Source: Gammaproteobacteria bacterium
GTDB lineage: Bacteria; Pseudomonadota; Gammaproteobacteria; GCA-001735895
Reading direction: 5' to 3'
Assembly: GCA_022340305.1 (NCBI GenBank)
Contig: JAJDOF010000071.1
Location: forward strand, 51,425-115,424
Length of the DNA stretch: 64,000 bases
Each line of letters begins with the position of its first letter. The stretch's first letter is position 1. This document shows positions 37,334 through 45,882 of this stretch, one piece after another. Below the pieces are notes generated by a model that saw only the letters and a program-made list of their open reading frames with translations, searched no databases and had not been told where the DNA came from. Both the position numbers and the translations under genes were made by a program.

Positions 37334-38055
37334 CAATCGACGTTTTCGAGAGCTGTCTTGCGCACGTCGCGCAAGTGAATTAACCAGAGGAATAAGGCAG
37401 TCGATATGCCCGCCGAACTGAAAATCATACACATCACCATGATCTGGTAACGCGCGGCGATCAATGGCGATGTCCCCGCCAGTATCTGCCCGGTCATCAT
37501 ACCCGGCAAGGACACCAGGCCGACGGCCAGTAGCGAGTTGGTAATCGGGATCAGCGCCGCCTGGAACGCGGTGTTGCGCGCCCGCGAGTAATCCTGATGA
37601 TGCTCCAGTTCGCTGAACAGGCGCTCACCCGCGAGGCTAACACTGTTCATGGAATTGGAAAAAATCATCCCGGCGAGCGGAATCATGACAGCCGGCTGGT
37701 ACCAGGGGTCGACATGTAATACGCCCTGGGTGATTAAAATGAGGTTGAACAGGCCACCCACCGCGATGGCAATCATGCTGTAGGCCAGCAGGCTCGAGCG
37801 TTTCACCGGTAAAGCACCCAGCGCAATCCAGCTGGCCGCGGTAAGCATGAAGCACAGTACCGCGATAATCACCCACTGGTTATTGCTGCCGAAAATGAAT
37901 TCGAGCGCGTATCCGATCAACATCAATTGCATCAACATGCGCAATATCGCAAGGCTGGCGTGACGGATGCTGTTTGACCAGTAAAAAATGATCACCAGGG
38001 TGACCAGCACCGGAATAAAGGCCACAGCAATATCGAGCAGGGTTATTGCGTACAC
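37333..38055 (-). CDS. fetB: FetB-like (UPF0014) ABC transporter permease
   Basis: A 240-residue inner-membrane permease with about seven spans, matching FetB/YbbM: NSIRHASLAILRMLMQLMLIGYALEFIF near the N-terminus, YQPAVMIPLAGMIFSNSMNSVSLAGERLFSEL centrally, and LVSLPGMMTGQILAGTSPLIAARYQIMVM near the end. In E. coli FetAB exports iron and protects from oxidative stress. No fetA ATPase gene is adjacent or elsewhere in this window. It is followed by a coupled SRPBCC gene and preceded by an HMA-like gene 77 bases upstream. Confidence 0.9.
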   Translation of the reverse strand: MYAITLLDIAVAFIPVLVTLVIIFYWSNSIRHASLAILRMLMQLMLIGYALEFIFGSNNQWVIIAVLCFMLTAASWIALGALPVKRSSLLAYSMIAIAVGGLFNLILITQGVLHVDPWYQPAVMIPLAGMIFSNSMNSVSLAGERLFSELEHHQDYSRARNTAFQAALIPITNSLLAVGLVSLPGMMTGQILAGTSPLIAARYQIMVMCMIFSSAGISTALFLWLIHLRDVRKTALENVD

Positions 38056-38132
38056 GAAATGATTCCCGGTGCGGCGGTGCAGCAGGCAAGCGGAGCGTCG
38101 CCACTCACGGCAAAGGTCGCCCTGGCCGGGCC

Positions 38133-38519
38133 CTAGTGGTAATCATCCCAGTATTTTTCGTCGTCCAGTTGTGGCGGTGCATCGTGGCCTTCGTTGTCAT
38201 CCTGTTGGAACTCGGTCACGTCGATATGCATATTGTCACGAGCGTTGTCTTCGAGGAAACAGAAAATGGTATTTCGCAGAGATAATAACAGGGATTTGTC
38301 GGTTTCAAATTCCAGTTCATTGAGTAATTCGATAACGATTTCAAAGGACAGCTTGTCGAGCGAATAAATGATGTGAATGCAATGCTGGTCGAATGGCGCG
38401 GCGAGCAGTATACCTTCGATATTGGCCAGTGCCCCACAGGCAGCTTCAGCCTGGTAAGCCTGATTGTCGCTTTGCTTCAGGTAAATGCGGCGACATCGAT
38501 AGCGGTCCGCGTCATCCAT
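38133..38519 (-). CDS. Small HMA-like protein without CxxC, unknown function
   Basis: A 128-residue protein that I do not recognise by name. Residues 30-75 (NIEGILLAAPFDQHCIHIIYSLDKLSFEIVIELLNELEF) have the beta-alpha-beta pattern of heavy-metal-associated or ferredoxin-like domains, but the metal-binding CxxC is absent. Cysteines occur singly at several places, including CIHIIY, and the C-terminal 25 residues are acidic. It lies 9 bases after prmC and 77 before fetB on the same strand, so a link to the metal exporter is possible but unproven. Confidence 0.72.
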   Translation of the reverse strand: MDDADRYRCRRIYLKQSDNQAYQAEAACGALANIEGILLAAPFDQHCIHIIYSLDKLSFEIVIELLNELEFETDKSLLLSLRNTIFCFLEDNARDNMHIDVTEFQQDDNEGHDAPPQLDDEKYWDDYH

Positions 38520-38528
38520 CGCTTCAGC

Positions 38529-39392
38529 CTACGCTGCGTAATCTGGATTTTCAACTCGTTTCGCAATACTGGTGCGTGGTAAGTCGTTGAGGTCGAATTC
38601 GCATCGGATATCCACGAAACCGTTTGCCGTGAGCAATTCGGCAACGGCTGCCTGCTGATCGTAACCGTGTTCCAGTACCAGATATCCTCTATCGACGAGG
38701 TGTCGATGCGCACCGTTGATTATTTGCTGCAGAGCCTCAAGGCCGGTGTCACCCGGACTTAGCGCCAGTCGTGGTTCTGCAGGGAGATCACCCTGACCCA
38801 GGAAAGGGTGATTCGCAGCGATGTAGGGAGGATTGGAGACAATCAGCTCGAAGCGAAGTGCTTCTGGTAGATTGCGATACCAGTCCGATTCGAACCATTC
38901 AATTGCAACTCCATGCTGCAATGCGTTTTCGCGTGCCAGATCGATGCACGCGGGATCAATGTCGGTAGCGTATAACTGTGCCAATGGCCTTTCTGTTTTC
39001 AGTGTAATGGCGATTACTCCACTGCCGGTACCGAGGTCGCAGATTCGCATGGGATGTTGTGGAGCGATCAATTGCAGCGCCTGTTCAACCAACAGTTCAG
39101 TTTCTGGTCGTGGCACCAGTGCCTGCGCGCGCGTGTTGAACTGCAGTGAATAGAATTCCCGCGTACCCAGCAGGTAAGCGATCGGCGTCGGCTCGAGGCG
39201 GCGCTCGACCAACTGCTGATAATGTTGCCAACAAGCGTTGCTCAGGTGTTCTTCGGGCCGGCTATAGAGATAGCTGCGGGGTTTGCCGAGACAGTGTGCC
39301 AACAGCAATTCGGCATCGAGCCGCGCAGTGTCACTGCAGGCTTCAATTCGGCTGCGAGCCCAGCGAATGGCGCTATCGATTTGTTCACTCAT
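38529..39392 (-). CDS. prmC: Release factor glutamine methyltransferase PrmC
   Basis: A 287-residue SAM methyltransferase that methylates the glutamine of the GGQ motif in release factors 1 and 2. The SAM motif is ICDLGTGSGVIAITL, and the catalytic IVSNPPYIAANHPF contains NPPY. The N-terminal helical domain (LDAELLLAHCLGKPRSYLYSRPEE) is typical. In most gammaproteobacteria prmC follows prfA; here prfA is 16 kb away (55468-56568) and prmC heads a different operon. Confidence 0.95.
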   Translation of the reverse strand: MSEQIDSAIRWARSRIEACSDTARLDAELLLAHCLGKPRSYLYSRPEEHLSNACWQHYQQLVERRLEPTPIAYLLGTREFYSLQFNTRAQALVPRPETELLVEQALQLIAPQHPMRICDLGTGSGVIAITLKTERPLAQLYATDIDPACIDLARENALQHGVAIEWFESDWYRNLPEALRFELIVSNPPYIAANHPFLGQGDLPAEPRLALSPGDTGLEALQQIINGAHRHLVDRGYLVLEHGYDQQAAVAELLTANGFVDIRCEFDLNDLPRTSIAKRVENPDYAA

Positions 39393-39513
39393 ATATTATG
39401 AACTGGTTCACTTTCGAAATCGGTGAAATCTCCTATATATAGGGTTCGTGTACATCAATATCTCCTCCCCCCCGAATGTTGATGGTATCACGCGGCCAGG
39501 GACGGCCACCTTT

Positions 39514-39642
39514 TTTCTGACGCCTTGTGTGCCGCGATTGCGGCGTTAAAAATCCATCCGAAACGCTCACATACTGGCGCGTATTGTTCGCGCTATCGGA
39601 TGGCTTTTTGCCTTGCACTCACGGCACACAAGGCGTCAGAAA
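39514..39642. repeat. Nested palindromic (MITE-like) element
   Basis: Two perfect 21-base inverted arms bound it: TTTCTGACGCCTTGTGTGCC and onward (39514-39534) and its complement (39622-39642). Inside lies a second, nearly perfect 14-base pair, AAAAATCCATCCGA (39548-39561) against TCGGATGGCTTTTT (39596-39609). The inner hairpin with its T-run could also act as a terminator. Terminal inverted repeats, small size and no coding capacity resemble a MITE; no target-site duplication is obvious. Confidence 0.8.
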
Positions 39643-39695
39643 TGCCAGGTTGCCCGATTTTTTCAAAAGGCCGATAAATCTGCGGTGGAATGGTT

Positions 39696-39745
39696 CGATT
39701 GCGGCGTTAAAAATCCATCCGAAACGCTCACATACTGGCGCGTAT
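39696..39745. repeat. Partial direct copy of the palindromic element
   Basis: A 50-base segment identical to 39535-39584, the left interior of the element just upstream, without its outer arms. It ends at the same point (GGCGCGTAT) and then diverges. It looks like a truncated second insertion or a recombination remnant. Confidence 0.85.
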
Positions 39746-39951
39746 GGTTCCTGCCATTTCCGAGCGCGGGTGCAGGTCGAGGTCGGATCTGGCTGAAATA
39801 CAACGGGTTCGTCGAGAGCGGCCCTGCTAACCTTTCGGGATCAGGTCGGGATTAAGGGAGTGAATTAAATGATATCTAGTTGCTGGGGATCAATAATCTC
39901 TGCGCGAGCCGGGCGCAAAATTAACCAGTCTGTAAACTGAAGAGAGTAGAT

Positions 39952-40419
39952 ATGCCGTCGATAGCCGAATATCTCGCCATCCATGATTTCTTCTCGGGGC
40001 TGAATGATGATTACATCAAGCTGCTAGCTGAATTTGCGACTGAAAGACAGGTCGCCCGGGGTGAAGTTTTGTTTCAACAGGGAAAGCCAGCCGACAAGTT
40101 TTACCTGGTGCGTAAAGGGAAGGTATCAGTACAGGTGCCTGCGCTGGTCGGTCCAGCGCTGGAATTGCAGGTCCTCGGCGAAGATCAGATACTCGGCTGG
40201 TCCTGGCTGATACCACCCTATCGCTGGAATTTTCTGGCGCGTGCGGTGGAAGATACGGAATTTCTCGAATTTGACGGTCGCGCCATCCTGGCACGATGTG
40301 AAAAAGATCCACAATTCGGCTATGCGTTGTTCAAGCTTTTTACCGCGTTAATGTCCGAGCGACTCAATGCTGCACGCCAGAAAATGATGGACCAGTGGAA
40401 TCCCCCGGGTTTTGCCTGA
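39952..40419 (+). CDS. Stand-alone cyclic-nucleotide-binding domain protein
   Basis: A 155-residue protein consisting of a single cNMP-binding domain (about residues 10-130): FFSGLNDDYIKLLAEFATERQVARGEVLFQQGKPADKFYLVRKGKVSV, then LGEDQILGWSWLIPPYRWNFLARAVEDTEFLEFDG, which aligns with the phosphate-binding cassette but replaces the usual glycine-glutamate/arginine pair (GE...RAAS in CRP), so cAMP binding is uncertain. There is no DNA-binding domain. The gene is convergent with a Ser/Thr kinase gene 68 bases away, suggesting they may be partners in signalling. Confidence 0.85.
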   Translation: MPSIAEYLAIHDFFSGLNDDYIKLLAEFATERQVARGEVLFQQGKPADKFYLVRKGKVSVQVPALVGPALELQVLGEDQILGWSWLIPPYRWNFLARAVEDTEFLEFDGRAILARCEKDPQFGYALFKLFTALMSERLNAARQKMMDQWNPPGFA

Positions 40420-40487
40420 ACCGCGCGCTTGTTTCCGCACGCGGGAATGACATCAACCAGCCAGTAGGTCCCTGGCGATAAAGGCGA

Positions 40488-42851
40488 TCAGTCGTCCTTG
40501 CCGAGCAGCTTACGGATGCGGTCGCGCACATCGGCCATCGTTTGCAGTCGGTCTTCCGGGTCAACGGTCATCATACTGGTTACCAGCGCCGCGACATCGG
40601 CGGGTATGGCCGGATTGACTTCCGCTACCGGCACCGCATTCCCCTTGCGATGCTGCATGATGACTTCCATTGGCCTGCCGACATAGGGTAGTCGGCCGCT
40701 CAGCACGTTATAGGCCATTACGCCCAGTGAATAGATATCACAGCGTTCATCGGCATCGGCGCCAATCGCGCGCTCCGGTGCCAGATATGCGGGGCTACCG
40801 ATAATTGAGCCAGTCTGGGTCAAAGTCGATTCGCTGGCGGTACCCGCCGATGCTATACCGAAGTCGACGATTTTCAGGTGGCCATTACTGTTGATCAGGA
40901 CGTTGCTCGGTTTGAGATCGCGGTGGAAGACTTTCTGCTCATGCGCGGCCACCATTCCGCTGGCTACCTGGTATAGCAGCTTGAGGCTCTCGCGTAAATC
41001 GAAAGGCGGGTTTTCCTTGAGGATCATCTCCAGTCCGCGACTTTCGAAATACTCCATCGAGATCGCACAAACGCCATCCTTGATCAACAGATCGTGAACC
41101 CGGATAACATTACGGTGACTGATTCGACGTGCGTATTTGACTTCGCGCTTGAAGCGTTCGGTCGATTTCTTGTCAATGGTAAGCCCGGGTAACATGAACT
41201 TGATGATCATGGTTTCGTCGACCATGTCATCTTCGACCAGCATGACCCTCCCCATCGCACCGCGTCCGATCTCTTGCTGGATACGATAGCGATCCATCCA
41301 CAGCGAACCCGGTGTTAACAGGTCGAGTGGCGATGAACGGGATGTAGTGCCGGTCGTGAATGCGATTTGCTCGGCATCGACCTGGAAATCGACGCTGGCC
41401 TCCTGGTCAGAGATCAGCATGTCGGCAAGCCCGTATTCGCGGGTCAAGCGCGCGATCACCTCATTGGCATACTCCTTCAATTCGTCGGCAAGGCGCGCGA
41501 GACCGCGAACTATGTTATCGCGTATGTCTTCAGCACAGGTTTCACTGGCGATGGCTTCGATGGTTTCGAGCGCGGCGCGCTGCAAATTGGCATCGCGATT
41601 TCTGAGCGCATCGAAGGCTATTTCGAGGCCGTGTTCGAATCCGAGTTGTTGTACGGTACGCAATGCGAGCACGGTATCTTCAGGCCAGGCATCGACCAGC
41701 TTTTGCAAAATAGATATGGCACTACGGTTGGCTGACTTGCCGAGTGACTTGATGGCGCGCTCGCGCAGCTTTGGATTCTCGTTGAGTGCAAATTTCTCGA
41801 TTTTATCGAGGTCTTCGCCTTCGATCAGATTGACCACGAGGCGTTGCGCCGCGTTGCGAACAAACTCCTGGTCGTGGTTAGTCAGTTCATGCGCGACGCG
41901 CGAGAGATTTTTGTTGGCAAATTTTTTCACGCAATCGATCGCATGCTGTTGGGCCGGTGCGTCCTCTAACATCAGGCGCCGCAGAAATCTCTCGAAACTT
42001 TTCGTATCGGCCCGGGTGGCGACAATTTCCGCGAAGAAATCGTTCAGCTCCTCAGACTTGCCGTTCAGGTAGGCTGAAAGATGGGGAACCAGATCCGTAT
42101 CAGCCCGCTTTTTGATGATGTCCATCACCTGCTCGTGCTGGATACCGGACATGGTTTCGGTATAGGGCAGCAACACCGAAACGTCATAATTGAATTGCAT
42201 CCGTTTCAGCGTCTTCAACGCCTCTAGTATCACAACCTTGTTCTCGTCCTCGAGGAAGCGCGCGACGATTAATGGGATCTTGGGTTCGTTGACACTACCG
42301 AAATAATGCAGCAGCTTGATGCGGAATTCGGCACTCTCAAACTTGTCGAGCTTGAAGCTCAACTTTGACAGGTTGACTGGAATCTCTGACTCTTCTGCCA
42401 GCTGCAGTAACATCAGGGCATAGTCGGGGTCGTCGAGCTTGAGGGAATTGTTGATGATCTCTTCAGGGCGTAAAAATCGCTTCTGCTCGCTGAGGCGTTC
42501 GATGACGTCACCGATCGCGGCGCCCGATTCGTGCAGGCGCTGAAACAGCTTGCTGGCATCGATCGCTTTTGGTGGCGTCGCACTGGCACTGCCATCCGAG
42601 TTACTGGTTGACGCCCTGTTAAGAAACTGGTCTTCCGAAAAACCATCCACGGATTCGAAGCACAGCTGTTTCAGGGCTTCGCGATGCGGGTCATCCACCT
42701 GGGCAATGGTTTCCAGAACCTTATCCAGATTGGAATTAGTGGACTCTCGAAGTTTTTCCACCAGCGACTGGCCCTTTTTTCCACCGGGGTCCTCACATTC
42801 GAGAAATTGGTTAAGCGTTCGATTGAAAAAGATGCTTCCAAGTTTTGCCAT
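40488..42851 (-). CDS. HEAT-repeat/Ser-Thr protein kinase fusion
   Basis: A 787-residue protein. Residues about 1-519 are helical HEAT-like repeats (for example VARFLEDENKVVILEALKTLKRM, and FALNENPKLRERAIKSLGKSA), ending in a short linker. Residues 520-787 are a Hanks-type kinase with an intact active site: GRGAMGRV loop (529-536), Lys551, HRD 643-645 (HRDLKPSNVL) and DFG 663-665, then GSPAYLAPERAIG. No membrane segment is present, so it is cytoplasmic, unlike typical PknB proteins. The repeats precede the kinase. It is preceded by its own promoter region and converges on the cNMP-domain gene. Confidence 0.92.
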   Translation of the reverse strand: MAKLGSIFFNRTLNQFLECEDPGGKKGQSLVEKLRESTNSNLDKVLETIAQVDDPHREALKQLCFESVDGFSEDQFLNRASTSNSDGSASATPPKAIDASKLFQRLHESGAAIGDVIERLSEQKRFLRPEEIINNSLKLDDPDYALMLLQLAEESEIPVNLSKLSFKLDKFESAEFRIKLLHYFGSVNEPKIPLIVARFLEDENKVVILEALKTLKRMQFNYDVSVLLPYTETMSGIQHEQVMDIIKKRADTDLVPHLSAYLNGKSEELNDFFAEIVATRADTKSFERFLRRLMLEDAPAQQHAIDCVKKFANKNLSRVAHELTNHDQEFVRNAAQRLVVNLIEGEDLDKIEKFALNENPKLRERAIKSLGKSANRSAISILQKLVDAWPEDTVLALRTVQQLGFEHGLEIAFDALRNRDANLQRAALETIEAIASETCAEDIRDNIVRGLARLADELKEYANEVIARLTREYGLADMLISDQEASVDFQVDAEQIAFTTGTTSRSSPLDLLTPGSLWMDRYRIQQEIGRGAMGRVMLVEDDMVDETMIIKFMLPGLTIDKKSTERFKREVKYARRISHRNVIRVHDLLIKDGVCAISMEYFESRGLEMILKENPPFDLRESLKLLYQVASGMVAAHEQKVFHRDLKPSNVLINSNGHLKIVDFGIASAGTASESTLTQTGSIIGSPAYLAPERAIGADADERCDIYSLGVMAYNVLSGRLPYVGRPMEVIMQHRKGNAVPVAEVNPAIPADVAALVTSMMTVDPEDRLQTMADVRDRIRKLLGKDD

Positions 42852-43002
42852 ACGGAACGGTACTACCTCGTAGACCCAGGTCCTTGTTAACTTATAAGAA
42901 AAAATTGATTACTACACGGTGTGATTATAGATGAGTCCAGCAAAACCGGGGTTGGATTTACGGCTTTTTAATGCTGGCAGCAAAGGTCCCGACAAGCGCA
43001 GT

Positions 43003-43746
43003 TTATGCACCAGAACGGGCTTGCTGCGCCTGCAAAAAAGCGCGCAGGTGAAAACGCCCCTGTGCGGCGACGTAACTCAGTTTGGGCGCAATCGGGCAGG
43101 CATTTCGCGCCAGGCAGCCTTGTTGGTGGCATTCGGCTTGTGGCGTCTGTTGCAAGTAATCGAAGCAACGCTCGACCGCGTACCCAGCGACATCAAACGC
43201 AGCGACCGGACAGCTATGCAAGCAGGGCTTGCTGGCGCAGTCCAGGCAGGGTGATGCGCGGGGTGAGTCACCGCCCGATGTTGAACAAATGCCCGCAGTT
43301 TCAACCTCGAAACCAGTGCCAAGCAGCGCAAAGCGATAGGAATGCCACAGACCGAATTGCGGATGAATCATGACCCCGATGGGTGACTGTTCAAGACTCT
43401 CCGCACGTCGCGCCCATTGCTGAAATGGATAATAGGGTGGTCCATCGAAAGGATACAGCGCTTGTAGCGATAGCGGCTTTGCGATCGTTTCGGCGACGCG
43501 TCGACTCCAGCGATCCAGTGGATGCGCGGCGCCATCCTTGAATTCCTCCGATTGGCTGAAATGTGCCCAGTAGCTCGAGCCGATGTTGCCGATCAGGGCA
43601 AGCTGGAGATTACTCGGATCACAGCTATAGTATTCAATTTCTGCATCGCTAAGGCGCGTAACGCCGCGCACAAACAAGCCATACTCACGCAGGCGGTCTT
43701 CCAGTTTCGGGCTAATCCCCATCTGGCTGCTGAGGGCTAGCGCCAA
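43003..43746 (-). CDS. QueG-like 4Fe-4S dicluster protein
   Basis: A 247-residue iron-sulfur protein. The C-terminal half has two cluster motifs: CLDCASKPCLHSCP (CxxCxxxxCxxxCP) and CHQQGCLARNACP, which together could hold two 4Fe-4S clusters in the way of epoxyqueuosine reductase QueG. It lacks the corrinoid-binding and catalytic N-terminal part of QueG (which is about 380 residues long), so queuosine synthesis is unlikely. The start overlaps hyuA by 10 bases; an ATG 24 bases downstream is the alternative. The coupling suggests it serves as a redox partner of the hydantoinase A homologue. Confidence 0.8.
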   Translation of the reverse strand: MALALSSQMGISPKLEDRLREYGLFVRGVTRLSDAEIEYYSCDPSNLQLALIGNIGSSYWAHFSQSEEFKDGAAHPLDRWSRRVAETIAKPLSLQALYPFDGPPYYPFQQWARRAESLEQSPIGVMIHPQFGLWHSYRFALLGTGFEVETAGICSTSGGDSPRASPCLDCASKPCLHSCPVAAFDVAGYAVERCFDYLQQTPQAECHQQGCLARNACPIAPKLSYVAAQGRFHLRAFLQAQQARSGA

Positions 43747-45752
43747 TTACAGGCGGGACCGATAGCGGTCGCGATCACTGTCGATTCAAGAAACAATTCG
43801 CCATCGATATCATCCAGTACATGGATATCGTCAAACTTGAGCGTCACCGTGGGATCGATGGCGCCAGCTTCCAGTGCTTTGTCCCGGGCCAGGCCAGTCA
43901 CCAGCTGCTCGGCCTCGGCCCGCGCTGCTGCGAGATTTTCGAAGTGCCTTGGCTGATCGCCGTGGAACAGGCAGAAAATACCGTGCTGGGGTTGCGTGAC
44001 GGTAATCTGGGCACGCTGAATCACACTGCCCATTACTGCACCAAAGGCGTTGGCGACGTCCGCATGCTCGGGCAGGTGCAGGCCGATATGCATGCTGTCG
44101 GCAACGCTTTGATAATAACTCGCTGCCGGAGCGCCGACCGCAACGATGGGATAATCACTCGCGAAATCAAGGTTGAACAGAGGCTTGCGACCCTTGTTTT
44201 CATGGGTGCCTATGACCATTCGGGTGATGGTGTCGACGATGCCGCTGGTCTTGCTCGATTTACCGGCGAGGTCAAACTCGTTCAAACCGACTTCGATCAG
44301 CAGGCGGCGAATGGTTGCCGTTACCAGATCGTAAACCTGGGTACATGCGGCATTGACGTCGTCACTGTCCCACTTGCCATAACCGTACATGAAACGCATC
44401 TGGCGCATCCAGATGCGCGCTGACAGTTCTGCCGCATGCGCATCCCAATGAGAATTGATGCCGAGCACATGCACCGCATCCGATGGGGTGAAGCCGCTGT
44501 AAATAGCGAGACCGAGACGTTTCAGTTTGGCGAGCGCACGCGCGAACTGACGATCTTCCAGCACCATGGTCTCGAGCTCGATGGGTGTATCGGAAAGCAG
44601 TTCCCAGGCTTCGATCTCGACCGGGCCGAGCTGGTTGAGCAGGGCCTGGTTATTCTCGAGGCGCATCACGAAACGATTGCTGCGCGCACTGACCATGCCC
44701 GCAAGCTGCGCTTCCAGGCGCGGTACCACCTGCGGATACAAATGCGCCAGCAAGCTGGTCGGCACCACTCGCCGCGGGCCGATGGTGAGACCCACGTGGC
44801 CGCCGAAGCGAAGTTCACTGTCACCGCCGAGGCCGATCGAATTGACGCGCACGGCCTCGACCATGGGCTGCCAGTCGCCGATGCGTGCGCCGTCATCGCT
44901 GAGTTCCGGCTGGCCGTTACTGACAATAGCAATGTCGGTGGTTGTGCCACCCATGTCGGCGACAATCGCATTCTCGAGCCCCGACAGTTGGCAGGCACCG
45001 ATGACGCTGGCCGCCGGTCCCGAGAGAACCGTGCCAATCGGTTTTTCGATCGCATTGGCCAGACTCGCTAGCGATCCATCGCCCTTGACCAGCATCAATG
45101 GCGCATCGATATGGTGACGTGCAAGAATGGTTTGTACCGAGCCGACCAGCTCCTTGATCGCCGGCACCATGCGTGCGTTCAGCGCGGCGGTGAGCGCACG
45201 CCGCGGTGCACCGAGACTGGAGGCAAGCTCATGGCCGCAGATGACGGGCATTCCGGTGATCTCGAGCACCATTTGCTTGAGGCGATTCTCATGGCTGCTG
45301 TTGCGCGTCCCGAACATGCTGGAAATGGCAAAGGCCGACACTTCATCCTGCAGCGCTTTGATCGCGGCGCGCGCGGCTTCTTCGTCCAGTGGCCTGCGTT
45401 CGCGGCCGACGGCATCGTAACCGCCCTCCAGAATCACCACCATCTGCGCCGGCAATATGTCGAGCAGGCCACTTTGCTTGACCTGCTCAGGGGTATAGCC
45501 GGGCAGCAACACGCACACCGGTGCGCCGAGGTCTTCGACGACCGAATTAGTGGTCAGCGTCGTCGACAGCGACACCATGGAAATGTTGGCCAGCGCGGCT
45601 GCTGGCAGTTTACCGATGACATCACCGATGCCTAAACTCAAATCAAAGCGCGTGGTGAGGCTTTTTTCCGCATTGATGATCTGTTTCTGGTCGTCGACCA
45701 GCACTGCATCGGTGAATGTACCGCCGGTGTCGATCCCGAGACGAAGCGACAT
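43737..45752 (-). CDS. Hydantoinase/oxoprolinase family protein (HyuA-like)
   Basis: A 671-residue ASKHA-superfamily protein. The N-terminus LGIDTGGTFTDAVLVDD is the phosphate-1 motif, SGPAASVIGACQLSGLENAIVADMGGTTTDIAIV the second phosphate and metal region, and LGGDSELRFGGHVGLTIGPRRV the third. Family members are ATP-dependent hydantoin or oxoproline hydrolases, acetone/acetophenone carboxylase subunits, or ATP-using activators of corrinoid methyltransferases. No HyuB partner is present. Coupling to an Fe-S protein instead would fit a redox activation role more than hydantoin hydrolysis, but this is inference. Confidence 0.88.
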   Translation of the reverse strand: MSLRLGIDTGGTFTDAVLVDDQKQIINAEKSLTTRFDLSLGIGDVIGKLPAAALANISMVSLSTTLTTNSVVEDLGAPVCVLLPGYTPEQVKQSGLLDILPAQMVVILEGGYDAVGRERRPLDEEAARAAIKALQDEVSAFAISSMFGTRNSSHENRLKQMVLEITGMPVICGHELASSLGAPRRALTAALNARMVPAIKELVGSVQTILARHHIDAPLMLVKGDGSLASLANAIEKPIGTVLSGPAASVIGACQLSGLENAIVADMGGTTTDIAIVSNGQPELSDDGARIGDWQPMVEAVRVNSIGLGGDSELRFGGHVGLTIGPRRVVPTSLLAHLYPQVVPRLEAQLAGMVSARSNRFVMRLENNQALLNQLGPVEIEAWELLSDTPIELETMVLEDRQFARALAKLKRLGLAIYSGFTPSDAVHVLGINSHWDAHAAELSARIWMRQMRFMYGYGKWDSDDVNAACTQVYDLVTATIRRLLIEVGLNEFDLAGKSSKTSGIVDTITRMVIGTHENKGRKPLFNLDFASDYPIVAVGAPAASYYQSVADSMHIGLHLPEHADVANAFGAVMGSVIQRAQITVTQPQHGIFCLFHGDQPRHFENLAAARAEAEQLVTGLARDKALEAGAIDPTVTLKFDDIHVLDDIDGELFLESTVIATAIGPACNWR

Positions 45753-45882
45753 GAACTGCTCCTGGCTGAAGTATTTAATGAATAGCCGCGGACTATATAT
45801 TTACCGTCCCGGAACGTCTACGACTGTTAGTTAACCATTTGCGACATGGCGTACAATGGGGCTTTTTACGCTCCCGGCCGCC

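Larger units (their letters stand above)
39393..39951. other. Gene-free region with palindromic repeats
   Basis: 559 bases between the divergent prmC and the cyclic-nucleotide-binding protein gene. No convincing gene: several frames stay open across the repeats but begin or end inside them. It holds a 129-base inverted-repeat element (39514-39642) and a 50-base direct copy of part of it (39696-39745). The promoters of both flanking genes must also lie here; I could not fix them. Confidence 0.7.

Noticed and set aside
39433..39855. Several open frames of 60-89 codons in the prmC/cNMP gap
   Set aside because: They run through the palindromic element and its copy, share peptides such as GVKNPSETLTYWRV only because of the direct repeat, and lack supportive start sites.
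40016..40312. CRISPR-like or regularly spaced repeats
   Set aside because: No array of regularly spaced identical repeats was found here or anywhere in the window; the repeats seen are palindromes or single direct duplications.
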